Shown piece after piece: positions 1 through 6,274 of a stretch of DNA of 8,333 bases (its first letter is position 1; each line of letters starts with the position of its first letter). The stretch is taken from positions 1 through 8,333 of the forward strand of contig CABQHM010000096.1 in assembly GCA_902464015.1 (NCBI GenBank). The letters are read 5' to 3'. This stretch comes from an uncultured Coriobacteriales bacterium. GTDB lineage: Bacteria; Actinomycetota; Coriobacteriia; Coriobacteriales; UMGS124. The position numbers were made by a program, and so were the translations under genes. The notes under the pieces are model-generated. The model made no database searches. It had not been told where the DNA came from and saw only the letters and a list, made by a program, of their open reading frames with translations.

Positions 1-1
1 C

Positions 2-64
2 AGTCAGGGCGAGCTGGTGTCGCTTGTAGAAAAGACCAGGGTTTCGATGCGGGGAATGGAGTAA
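2..64 (+). CDS. 3' end of an unidentified coding region (partial)
   Basis: The frame starting at base 2 is open from the window edge to a TAA at 62-64. It encodes about 20 residues ending in RVSMRGME. The codons are mostly GC-ending and the composition is protein-like, but 20 residues are too few to assign a family. It could be the end of a real gene, a remnant of a mobile element, or chance. The opposite strand is also open here, so the coding assignment is tentative. Nothing else recognisable lies between 65 and 198: no strong terminator and no start codon with a good ribosome binding site. Confidence 0.25.
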   Translation, partial: SQGELVSLVEKTRVSMRGME

Positions 65-199
65 AGGCAACGCCGAACAAATGACCCTGGCGGCCCCGCA
101 CCCAAGCCCGGTGTCCACCGCCCGCCCTGGGAGCCTGGAAAAGCTTCCACGAAGTTTGGCCGGTACGCTTGCGGAATTTCTTGATTAGAGTTTTAGTTC

Positions 200-280
200 C
201 CATTTCGTGTAAAGTAAGCCTATTCTAGACTATCCATTTCGTGTAAGATATGGAGCATCGTAACCACCCATTTCGTGTAA
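200..280 (+). repeat. Three 13-bp direct repeats at exact 34-bp period upstream of the AAA ATPase
   Basis: The 13-mer CCATTTCGTGTAA occurs identically at 200-212, 234-246 and 268-280. The starts are exactly 34 bp apart, with two unrelated 21-bp spacers. Copies 1 and 3 have an extra leading C. The block is AT-richer than its surroundings and ends 35 bp before the ATPase start at 316. The position suggests an operator or promoter array for the ATPase gene. Its regular spacing also resembles iterons or multi-site transposon ends. The repeats are too short, and the spacers too similar in length to the repeats, for a CRISPR array. Confidence 0.85.
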
Positions 281-303
281 CTGCTGGTAAAAGCTCTATG
301 TAT

Positions 304-308
304 GGGAG
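304..308 (+). promoter_or_regulatory. Ribosome binding site fixing the ATPase start at 316
   Basis: GGGAG at 304-308 lies 7 nt before ATG 316. The upstream in-frame ATGs at 250 and 298 lack a comparable site. Using ATG 250 would also place the third direct repeat inside the coding region and add 22 residues before the ATPase domain. Confidence 0.7.
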
Positions 309-315
309 AACGGCG

Positions 316-1677
316 ATGTTTAGGCGCAAGGCATATGACAAGCTTCTCCAATGGAAAAGGGAATCCCAAGGCGCGCGCGCCGTCCTCGTCGAGGGGGCCC
401 GGCGTGTGGGGAAGAGCACCCTCGTGGAGGAGTTTGCCCGCCATGAGTACGCCGCCAGTCTCGTCATCGACTTCTCCACGGTGTCCGACGAGGTAAAAGG
501 CCTGTTCGTGCAATACCGCGACGACATCGACTCGTTCTTCATGTACCTGCAGGCCTACATGGGCGTTTCGCTGCCCAGGCGCGAGTCGGTCGTCGTGTTC
601 GACGAAGTCCAGCGCTTTCCCCCGGCCAGGGAGTTCGTCAAGCAGCTGGTCGCCGACGGGCGTTACGACTACATCGAGACGGGCTCGCTCATATCGATAA
701 GGCTGAACGTCAAAGACATCGTCATCCCGTCTGAGGAGCGGGCGATAAGGCTCAACCCGCTCGACTTCGAGGAGTTCCTCTGGACGTCGGGGGAGGAGGG
801 GCTGGCGGCCGTCATCCGTGTGTCGTACGACGCCCTGAGGCCCCTCCCCGAGGCGCTCCACCGCAAGGCGGAGAGGCTGTTCAGGGAGTACATGCTGGTG
901 GGGGGCATGCCCCAGGCGGTGGAGGCGTACCTTGCCGAGAGGGACTTCGGCGAGGTGGACAGGGTCAAGCGCGACATTCTCGCGCTGTACCGCAACGACA
1001 TCGAGAAGTTCGGCGCCTCCGATGCGACGCGAGTCAAGCGCGTCTTCTCGACCCTCTCGGGCCAGCTTGCCCGCCATGACCGCAAGTTCAGGCTCTCGTC
1101 CCTCGGTAAAAGCGCCCGGAGCAGGGAGTATGCCGACGCCTTCTTCTGGCTTTCCGACGCCTGCATAAGCCGCACGTGCTATGGGGTAGGCGACCCCGCC
1201 GTCGGCCTGTCCTCGACGATGGACGAGGGCTCGTTCAAGTGCTACATGGCGGACACCGGCCTGCTGGTGGCGCAGCTCTTTGCCGACAACGAGCAGACCC
1301 CCTACGAGGTCCACCGCGACATCCTCCTGGGAAAGCTCGAGATAAACGAGGGGATGTTCGCCGAGAACGCCGTCGCCCAGCAGTTCGTCGCGAGCGGCCG
1401 GCAGCTGTTCTTCTACTCGCGGCGCGACGACGCGGCCAGCGAGAACACGATGGAGGTCGACTTCCTCATCTCGAAGGGGTACGACGACGCGGCCGGGCGC
1501 ATGCGCGTGTCGCCCGTCGAGGTGAAGTCGACGAAGCGCTACGGCACGAGGTCGCTCGAGAAGTTCAAGGCGAAGTTCGGGGGCCGTGTGGGCACGCAGT
1601 ACGTGCTGCACCCCAAGCCGATGAGCGACGAGGGGGACCTCGTGAGGCTCCCGCTGTACATGGCGCACTTGCTTTAG
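316..1677 (+). CDS. AAA-family ATPase with DUF4143 C-terminal domain
   Basis: This 453-residue cytoplasmic protein has the layout of the AAA_14/DUF4143 ATPases, which are common in bacteria and archaea and lack a settled function. Residues 1-150 form the P-loop domain. It has a Walker A GARRVGKST (about 27-35), a Walker B VVVFDE (about 92-97) followed by VQRFP, and an ETGS segment near 121 as in other members. DUF4143 starts around YMLVGGMPQ (about 192-200). Near the C-terminus, EVDF (380-383) and VEVKS (401-405) match the D...ExK core of the PD-(D/E)XK nuclease-like fold often seen in this family. The length is normal and the frame intact. The gene stands alone, with direct repeats upstream and a weak terminator downstream. 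Arginine is encoded by AGG in 15 of 43 cases, unlike the oxidoreductase at 2506-4203, which suggests acquisition by transfer. The family assignment is secure; any role in defence or mobile-element biology is inference. Confidence 0.9.
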   Translation: MFRRKAYDKLLQWKRESQGARAVLVEGARRVGKSTLVEEFARHEYAASLVIDFSTVSDEVKGLFVQYRDDIDSFFMYLQAYMGVSLPRRESVVVFDEVQRFPPAREFVKQLVADGRYDYIETGSLISIRLNVKDIVIPSEERAIRLNPLDFEEFLWTSGEEGLAAVIRVSYDALRPLPEALHRKAERLFREYMLVGGMPQAVEAYLAERDFGEVDRVKRDILALYRNDIEKFGASDATRVKRVFSTLSGQLARHDRKFRLSSLGKSARSREYADAFFWLSDACISRTCYGVGDPAVGLSSTMDEGSFKCYMADTGLLVAQLFADNEQTPYEVHRDILLGKLEINEGMFAENAVAQQFVASGRQLFFYSRRDDAASENTMEVDFLISKGYDDAAGRMRVSPVEVKSTKRYGTRSLEKFKAKFGGRVGTQYVLHPKPMSDEGDLVRLPLYMAHLL

Positions 1678-1722
1678 GGGCGACGAGGCCGCCGACGGAG
1701 GGGACGGCCGGCCGGCGGGGGG

Positions 1723-1746
1723 AGGCGTCAGAGTCCGGCGCCTTTT
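1723..1746 (+). terminator. Weak intrinsic terminator after the ATPase gene
   Basis: AGGCG (1723-1727) pairs with CGCCT (1739-1743), and the right arm runs directly into TTTT (1743-1746). G-U pairs could lengthen the base of the stem. It lies 46 bp after the ATPase stop, in a very GC-rich stretch (1678-1794) that holds no recognisable gene. The stem is short, so confidence is moderate to low. Confidence 0.4.
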
Positions 1747-1794
1747 CGAGCGGCGGGAGTCGGGGGCCAGGCGGCGGGCCGGTCCCATCGCGGC

Positions 1795-2106
1795 CTACCC
1801 CCTCACGCACCAGGCGTTGAGCCACTTCTCTCCGGAGCGGCCGGGGCATGCGTCGCCCGTGAGCTCGCTCGCCGCCTTGACCATCTGCTCGCTGCCGTCG
1901 ACGGCGTCGACTTCGAACCCCACCTTCAGGAATGCGAGGGAGTCGCGGCCCGAGCCGCAGCCCAGGTCGAGGACGCGGCCACCCTTCGGCAGGCGCTGCG
2001 CAAACTCGCGTTGTAACGCTCCGAACTCGACGTCGGCGGTGTCCGCCACGAACCTTGTCGCGTTGGTTTCGTAGTAACCTATGGTCTCTCTGGTGTTCTC
2101 GTCCAC
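1795..2106 (-). pseudogene. Class I SAM-dependent methyltransferase, internally deleted
   Basis: This 103-residue frame starts at GTG 2106 behind a strong ribosome binding site (AGGAGGGA, 2111-2118). Residues 1-85 match the start of small class I methyltransferases: a YYETNA helix, PKGGRVLDLGCGSGRDS (SAM-binding motif I, GCGSGRD) and EVDAVDGSEQM, whose acidic residue at the end of strand 2 binds the SAM ribose. Family members usually have about 190 or more residues. Here the catalytic middle is absent, and the protein jumps from SELTG to PGRSGEKWLN, which resembles the usual extreme C-terminus (an RPGR-x-x-EKWLN type ending). The simplest reading is an in-frame internal deletion of roughly 90-100 codons near 1850. 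The truncated product could perhaps bind SAM but is unlikely to methylate anything. A newly evolved short protein is possible but less likely. Confidence 0.7.
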
Positions 2107-2116
2107 TTCTTCCCTC

Positions 2117-2423
2117 CTAGAACGCGGGGTCCCCGCGCTGCTCGCACCGCCAGCGCTCTCCCGGCAGATAGTCGCCTGCCACCTTATCAGCCTTTTCAGG
2201 AAGTTCCAGCGTGTCTCCGGCGTTGCGCCCGTCTGGGCGATGAGCGTCTCGCGCAGCGGATGCCGGACTCGGCGACGAGCGTCTGGTCAAGCCTGTCGTA
2301 AGAGACGCGTAGCAGGATCGGGGTGACGCCCCTCCTGAAGAACGCCACGGGCACCTCGCCGGCGCTGATGGCGCAGAAGGCGTCGAGGACGTAACGGAAG
2401 CCGCTGCGTACGTCGGCCACCAT
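2117..2423 (-). pseudogene. Unrecognised gene interrupted by two frameshifts
   Basis: An ATG at 2423 follows GGGGAGG (2429-2435) at good spacing. It opens a high-GC3 frame encoding MVADVRSGFRYVLDAF and onward to about residue 55 (LVAESGI). After that the frame turns arginine-rich and stops at 2196. Coding character continues in a second frame (LRETLIAQTGATPET), entered near 2258-2263, and then in a third (AGDYLPGERWRCEQ), entered near 2204-2222. That frame ends at a TAG at 2119-2117 overlapping the methyltransferase ribosome binding site. One missing base at each point would restore a protein of about 102 residues, co-oriented and once probably translationally coupled with the methyltransferase. 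I do not recognise the family. The first 55 residues are convincingly coding; the reconstruction of the rest is inference. Confidence 0.5.
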
Positions 2424-2465
2424 AAAAGCCTCCCCGACGCGCGCGTAGGCGCGCCGCGGGGAGGC
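2424..2465 (-). terminator. Hairpin with U-run ending the oxidoreductase unit; its 3' arm contains the next gene's SD
   Basis: On the - strand, GCCTCCCCG (2465-2457) pairs perfectly with CGGGGAGGC (2436-2428). An inner CGCGC/GCGCG stem closes a CTAC loop. Four Ts follow (2427-2424), then directly the ATG at 2423. It lies about 40 bp after the oxidoreductase stop. The U-run is short, but the stem is very stable. The GGGGAGG in the 3' arm is also the apparent ribosome binding site of the broken gene at 2423. Confidence 0.7.
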
Positions 2466-2505
2466 TACCGTCGAGCAGCTCCGATGGAGGTGCGATTGGG
2501 ATCCT

Positions 2506-4203
2506 TTACAGCGCGGCGACAGTCTTGCCGACCTCGCGGCCGAGCGTGATGGCGATACCGATGGACACGCCGGCGACGGGTGTGAAGTAAGCCGGCCCGA
2601 AACGTAGGCCGCAACAGTTGCCCGTGGCGTAGAGTCCCGGGATGGGGTTGCGTGCCATGTCGAGGACCTGCTGGTCGGCCGTGGTTTCCACGCCACCGTT
2701 CGTGGAGAGCGTGGTGCCCAAGCGGCCCTGGGTGGTGACCACCGCGTAGAACGGGGGCTCGGCCACAGGGAACAGCAGGCGGGGGTCCTTGCCATAGTCG
2801 TCGTCAACGCCGGCGTCGCACACCTCGTTGTAGCGCTCGACCGAGGCCTTGAAGTTGGCCGCCTGCTCGTCGGCCAGACCGACGTAGGAGACGAGCGTGT
2901 CCAGGTCGTCGGCCGCGAAGACCGTGCCGCCGCGCTCCTGCTCGTACCCGCTCGCGCCGGCGGCGTAGGCCTCGTCGAGCTGGGCCTGGAACCCCTCGAT
3001 GGCGCCGCCCTCCGTCGGGTCGAACGCGGCATGGGCGGGCACGTTGTACGTGAGCGACTCGGTGATGCTCGAGTCGAACACAATGTAGCGGTTTCCATGC
3101 TTGCGGCGCACGTTGGCGAAACCGGTCTGCACGTAGTCGCCTGCGCACTCGTTCATGAAGCGCTTACAGTCGGCGTCAAGCCAGAGGGCCTGGTACTTGG
3201 AGGGCACGGCCGAGTCGAAGTCGCCCAGGATGGGCATCGGCATGGGCTCGAGGCGCCCGCCGGCCCACACGGCCATCTGGATATCGCGGCCGTCCCGGCC
3301 CAGGCCGAACATTTCCTCGCCCTCCTCGAGCGCGCTCAACTGGGACTGGAGCAGGTCCTCGCACATCTCCATGTTGCCCGAGAAGTCGCCCGTGGCCAGG
3401 ATGACGCCCTTCTTGGCATTGAACTGCACATAGGAGCCGTCGGCGTTCATGGCGACGACGCCGGTCACCCGGCCGTCGGCATCCTGAACGAGCTGTTGGG
3501 CCTCGCAGTTGAAGTGGATGTCCACACCCTCGTCGGCCAGGTGCTGGTGGATGATTCTGTAAGCGGCCGTCATGTCGAACGCCGTGCCGTCCGCCAGGGT
3601 GCCGTAGAGCTGCGGCGTGCCGATCCAGTACTTGTAGCCGGTGTTGAGCTCGTGCAGCGTGTTGGGAGTCTCGGGCCAGAAATCCACGTTAATGGAGGCC
3701 ACGCCGTCCTCGGGCAGCGGCTCGAGCCACCAGTCGAAGGCGGTCCCGCAGTTGCGCACGAAGGAACGGACCAGGTCCGCGTTGGCGCGGTTGCCGGCGT
3801 TCACCATCCAGTTAGTGAAGAACTCGTTCTCGTCCACCTTGGGCACGCCCTGGGAGGCGAGGTACTCCGAGTTGATGTGGCCGATGTCGTTGCCCTGGCC
3901 CATATATTCGTCGCCGTCCTGCTTCTCGACGAGGATGACCGAGGCACCTGCCTCAACGGCGGCTCGGGCGGCCGCCGCGCCGGCGTGGCTCGCGCCGCAC
4001 ACGACGACGTCGGCCTCGAGGGCCTGCACGATCCGGTCGGCGTGCACAGGCTCGGGGGCCATGCGCCAGGAGGTCGCGGACTTGGTGGTCGCCTCGTCAG
4101 CAAACGCGGGGTTTACGAACCCAGCGGGCGCTGCTGCGGCAATCGCTCCCAGGGCCCCGGTCCCAACGACAAAACCCTTGCGTGTCATGGCGGTGGTATC
4201 CAT
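2506..4203 (-). CDS. Tat-exported FAD-dependent oxidoreductase (fumarate reductase flavoprotein type), second gene of the pair
   Basis: This 565-residue FAD_binding_2 protein probably acts outside the cytoplasmic membrane. Residues 1-36 look like a Tat signal, with TRKGFVV carrying an RK pair instead of RR, an alanine-rich core and a likely cut after AFA. The Rossmann motif is at 65-94: ADVVVCGASHAG, with the acidic E93 for the FAD ribose. Here the usual second Gly of GxGxxG is Ser72. Further FAD contacts are KGVILATGDFSGN (265-277) and GLYATGN (523-529). The family motif RFMNE (348-352) and an FDWWLEP motif (156-162) shared in form with the upstream paralogue are also present. Where fumarate reductase has its substrate histidine (HTMGG), this protein has STNGG (500-504). 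The C-terminal substrate arginine is missing too, so fumarate is an unlikely substrate. No heme or FMN-binding domain is seen. Start ATG 4203 has only a weak GAGAG-type ribosome binding site. It is co-oriented with, and 105 bp downstream of, its paralogue. The substrate is unknown. Confidence 0.88.
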   Translation of the reverse strand: MDTTAMTRKGFVVGTGALGAIAAAAPAGFVNPAFADEATTKSATSWRMAPEPVHADRIVQALEADVVVCGASHAGAAAARAAVEAGASVILVEKQDGDEYMGQGNDIGHINSEYLASQGVPKVDENEFFTNWMVNAGNRANADLVRSFVRNCGTAFDWWLEPLPEDGVASINVDFWPETPNTLHELNTGYKYWIGTPQLYGTLADGTAFDMTAAYRIIHQHLADEGVDIHFNCEAQQLVQDADGRVTGVVAMNADGSYVQFNAKKGVILATGDFSGNMEMCEDLLQSQLSALEEGEEMFGLGRDGRDIQMAVWAGGRLEPMPMPILGDFDSAVPSKYQALWLDADCKRFMNECAGDYVQTGFANVRRKHGNRYIVFDSSITESLTYNVPAHAAFDPTEGGAIEGFQAQLDEAYAAGASGYEQERGGTVFAADDLDTLVSYVGLADEQAANFKASVERYNEVCDAGVDDDYGKDPRLLFPVAEPPFYAVVTTQGRLGTTLSTNGGVETTADQQVLDMARNPIPGLYATGNCCGLRFGPAYFTPVAGVSIGIAITLGREVGKTVAAL

Positions 4204-4252
4204 GTTCTCTCTCTTTCATCTGATTGGCGGACACCGTTGAATTGCGGCAATA

Positions 4253-4289
4253 GGCCGGTGTCGCATCGTCGACGAATGCGGCACCGGCC
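4253..4289 (-). repeat. Large inverted repeat between the two oxidoreductase genes
   Basis: GGCCGGTG (4253-4260) pairs with CACCGGCC (4282-4289). After one mismatch, CGCAT (4262-4266) pairs with ATGCG (4276-4280), and CGTC/GACG (4267-4274) extends the helix past a bulge. That gives about 17 bp of pairing in a 37-bp element. It occupies the 105-bp gap between the genes and has no T-run on either side, so it resembles an mRNA-stability or attenuation hairpin more than a full terminator. It would separate the upstream 618-aa cistron from the downstream 565-aa one. Confidence 0.8.
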
Positions 4290-4308
4290 CCGACCATGAG
4301 AGGCGTCG

Positions 4309-6165
4309 CTAGATTCCCAAGGCAGCGTTCTTGCCGGCAAGGCGGCCGAACACAGTGCAGCCGGCATGGTTCTGGCCCATGAGCAGGTTGGGGTAGCAGC
4401 CGTGGAAGCGGTTGCCCACGAGCGACCCGGCCACGTAGAGGCCCTGCATCGGCTCCTGGTCGGCGTTGAGGGCATGCAGCCCCTCGTCCACGCGCACGCC
4501 GCCGTAGTACAGGCGCACGATGGGCACCGTTACCTTGCTCGCGTAGTACGGGGGCTTGCGCACGGGTGCCAGGCGGTCTGCCCGCTTGCCGAAGTCCTCG
4601 TCCACCCCCTTGTCGTACAGCTCGTTGTAGCGGTCGATCGTGGCCTGGAGCGTGTCGGCTGGCACGCCCATCTTCTCGGCCAGCTCCTCCACCGTGTCGC
4701 AGATGCAGGTGGTCATGGCCTCGACCTCGGAGCGCGTGAGCATGCCGATGGGGTCGAAGAACAGGCCGAGCGGAATCTCCTCCACGCTGTCCGCAATCTT
4801 CCAGATGCAGCGGTGGCCAATGGGCATGCTGCCCACTTGGTCGGGGTAGTCGTCGTCGAAGATCTGCCACATGGTGCCCTGCGGCATGCGGATGGACTTG
4901 TGGCCTAGGATCTCGCCCGTGACGTCCTCGTTCATGAAGCGCTTGCCGTTGACGTCCACGAGCAGGAAGGCGTCGCAACCCAGCGAGCCGCCGCTCGAAT
5001 CGGACACGAAGGTGTGGGTGTCCTGCGGGTCGATGGCCGCGCCGGCCCACGCCGCCATGGAGAGGCCCTCGCCCATGTCGCAGAACTCACCGCGCGCGTC
5101 CACATCTACCCAGCCCGGGTCGGGGCACAGGCCGCCCGTACGGTTGTAGTAGTCGATCATCTGCCTGTTGCCGCCGTAGCTGCCCGTGGCAAGGATGACG
5201 CCGTTCTTGGCCTTCACGCGGTAGAGCTTGTCGTCGATGTCCGCGAAGACAAGGCCTGTCACGCGGCCCGTCTCGTCGCGCTCGAGCTGCTTGGCCCAGC
5301 AGGAGTAGCGCACCGTGGCGTTGGCCTCGACGTACTCGGCCGAGTAACGGCCGACCTCGGTCTGGTCGGGCTCGATGGCGATGACGCCGGGGAACATGGG
5401 CCAGCGCTCCGTGGTGTAGTCCCAGTTGGGGTTTACGGGGTTGTTGAACAGGTTGATGTAAGGGCCACCTTCACGTGCCGCCTGCTCGCGCTCTTCGCTC
5501 ACGTCATCGAAGTGGCGGCCGGCCTGAGGTGCTAGGCCACTCGTGCAGATGTTGAGGATGGCCTTGTAGTCCAGGTCCGTCTCGGTGGGCAGGGTGTTGG
5601 GGTCGATGACTGTGTACTTGGGGCAGGGCTCCAGGTACCAGTCGAAGTCCTCGCCACAGTGCTCGATCGTATATTTCCAGAGCGCGGAGCTCGTGCGCTC
5701 GCGGTACGTCTCGGCCTCTTTGGCGACGATGAAGTCGATCTCCTCCTGGGGCATCTCCAGGCCGGCGTCCTTGAAGAGCTGGCTGTTCACCGCGCTGATC
5801 TGGTGCGAGTGAAGATGCCAAGTCTCACCTTTCTCCACCGCGAAGACGCTTGCGCCGTTCTCGAGAGCGCTGCGTGCGGCGCAGATGCCGGCCATGCCCA
5901 TGCCGACGACGACCACATCCGCCTCATACTCCTCGACGATGTCCGCCTCGTCCACGGGCGCGGGCGGGATGAGGAACGACGGGGTGAACGCGCCGCTCTC
6001 GTCAAAGGTGCCCCAGGGGGTTTCCGTGGTGCCCGCGTCCGCGCCTGCCGCCGCATCGGCGCGGGCGAGCTCGGTGCCTGCCGCCAGGCCGACCGCGCCG
6101 GCCGCCGCGACGCTCGCAGCGCCCGCCCCCGCGATGAAGTCCCTCCGTGCGATGTCTCGTGCCAT
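4309..6165 (-). CDS. Tat-exported FAD-dependent oxidoreductase (fumarate reductase flavoprotein type), first gene of the pair
   Basis: This 618-residue FAD_binding_2 protein starts with a Tat signal: ARRDFIAGAG with the twin arginine at 7-8, an alanine/glycine-rich core and a likely cut near 36-40. FAD-binding elements are VVVVGMGMAG (84-93, an intact GxGxxG), E111, NGVILATGSYGGN (321-333) and GLYVAGSLVGN (575-585). Family motifs KRFMNED (408-414) and FDWYLEP (174-180) are present. The fumarate reductase signature HHTMGG is replaced by RLYYGG (551-556). The C-terminal region reads HGCYPNLLMGQN where GANRLGGN is expected, so the substrate-binding arginine is absent. The protein is therefore a reductase or dehydrogenase for another small molecule, in the broad group that includes urocanate reductase UrdA and Cgr2. 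Its substrate cannot be read from the sequence. No heme domain is fused or adjacent. It is the first cistron leftward from a 180-bp intergenic region shared with the LuxR-type gene, which may control it. Confidence 0.9.
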   Translation of the reverse strand: MARDIARRDFIAGAGAASVAAAGAVGLAAGTELARADAAAGADAGTTETPWGTFDESGAFTPSFLIPPAPVDEADIVEEYEADVVVVGMGMAGICAARSALENGASVFAVEKGETWHLHSHQISAVNSQLFKDAGLEMPQEEIDFIVAKEAETYRERTSSALWKYTIEHCGEDFDWYLEPCPKYTVIDPNTLPTETDLDYKAILNICTSGLAPQAGRHFDDVSEEREQAAREGGPYINLFNNPVNPNWDYTTERWPMFPGVIAIEPDQTEVGRYSAEYVEANATVRYSCWAKQLERDETGRVTGLVFADIDDKLYRVKAKNGVILATGSYGGNRQMIDYYNRTGGLCPDPGWVDVDARGEFCDMGEGLSMAAWAGAAIDPQDTHTFVSDSSGGSLGCDAFLLVDVNGKRFMNEDVTGEILGHKSIRMPQGTMWQIFDDDYPDQVGSMPIGHRCIWKIADSVEEIPLGLFFDPIGMLTRSEVEAMTTCICDTVEELAEKMGVPADTLQATIDRYNELYDKGVDEDFGKRADRLAPVRKPPYYASKVTVPIVRLYYGGVRVDEGLHALNADQEPMQGLYVAGSLVGNRFHGCYPNLLMGQNHAGCTVFGRLAGKNAALGI

Positions 6166-6171
6166 GCCAGA

Positions 6172-6178
6172 CCCCTTT
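6172..6178 (-). promoter_or_regulatory. Ribosome binding site fixing the 618-aa oxidoreductase start at 6165
   Basis: On the - strand AAAGGGG (6178-6172) lies 6 nt before ATG 6165, and the protein then begins 6 residues before its Tat twin arginine. The longer in-frame opening to 6351 would add 62 non-conserved residues, bury the Tat signal, and run through the intergenic region over the divergent gene's start. Confidence 0.8.
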
Positions 6179-6274
6179 CGGTAACCAACTGCCAAAACAA
6201 ACGGAACACGCTCCCATGCTCTGCCAAAATGCCTGGTCACGGCAATCGACGAAATGAGGTAAACCGCAAAACGC

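Noticed and set aside
36..90. Inverted repeat CCAGGGT / ACCCTGG
   Set aside because: Seven bases separated by more than 40 nt; expected by chance in this composition.
200..280. Possible CRISPR array
   Set aside because: Repeat unit is only 13 bp, there are just three copies, and no cas gene is in the window.
250..315. Upstream start (ATG 250) for the ATPase
   Set aside because: No ribosome binding site, the extension contains a copy of the direct repeat, and ATG 316 has a good site at the right spacing.
220..1788. 522-codon open frame on the - strand opposite the ATPase
   Set aside because: Antisense shadow of a well-supported AAA ATPase in GC-rich DNA; composition is Arg/Val/Leu/His-rich without recognisable motifs.
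3031..4299. 422-codon open frame on the + strand opposite the 565-aa oxidoreductase
   Set aside because: Mirror of the third-position bias of the real gene; no family motif, and it overlaps the oxidoreductase start and intergenic hairpin.
4097..5050. 317-codon - strand frame overlapping the end of the 618-aa gene and the start of the 565-aa gene
   Set aside because: Out-of-frame shadow rich in Arg/Gly/His; it crosses the boundary of two convincing genes.
6248..6256. CATTTCGT on the - strand, similar to part of the upstream direct repeat
   Set aside because: Only 8 of 13 bases match, in a single copy; consistent with chance.
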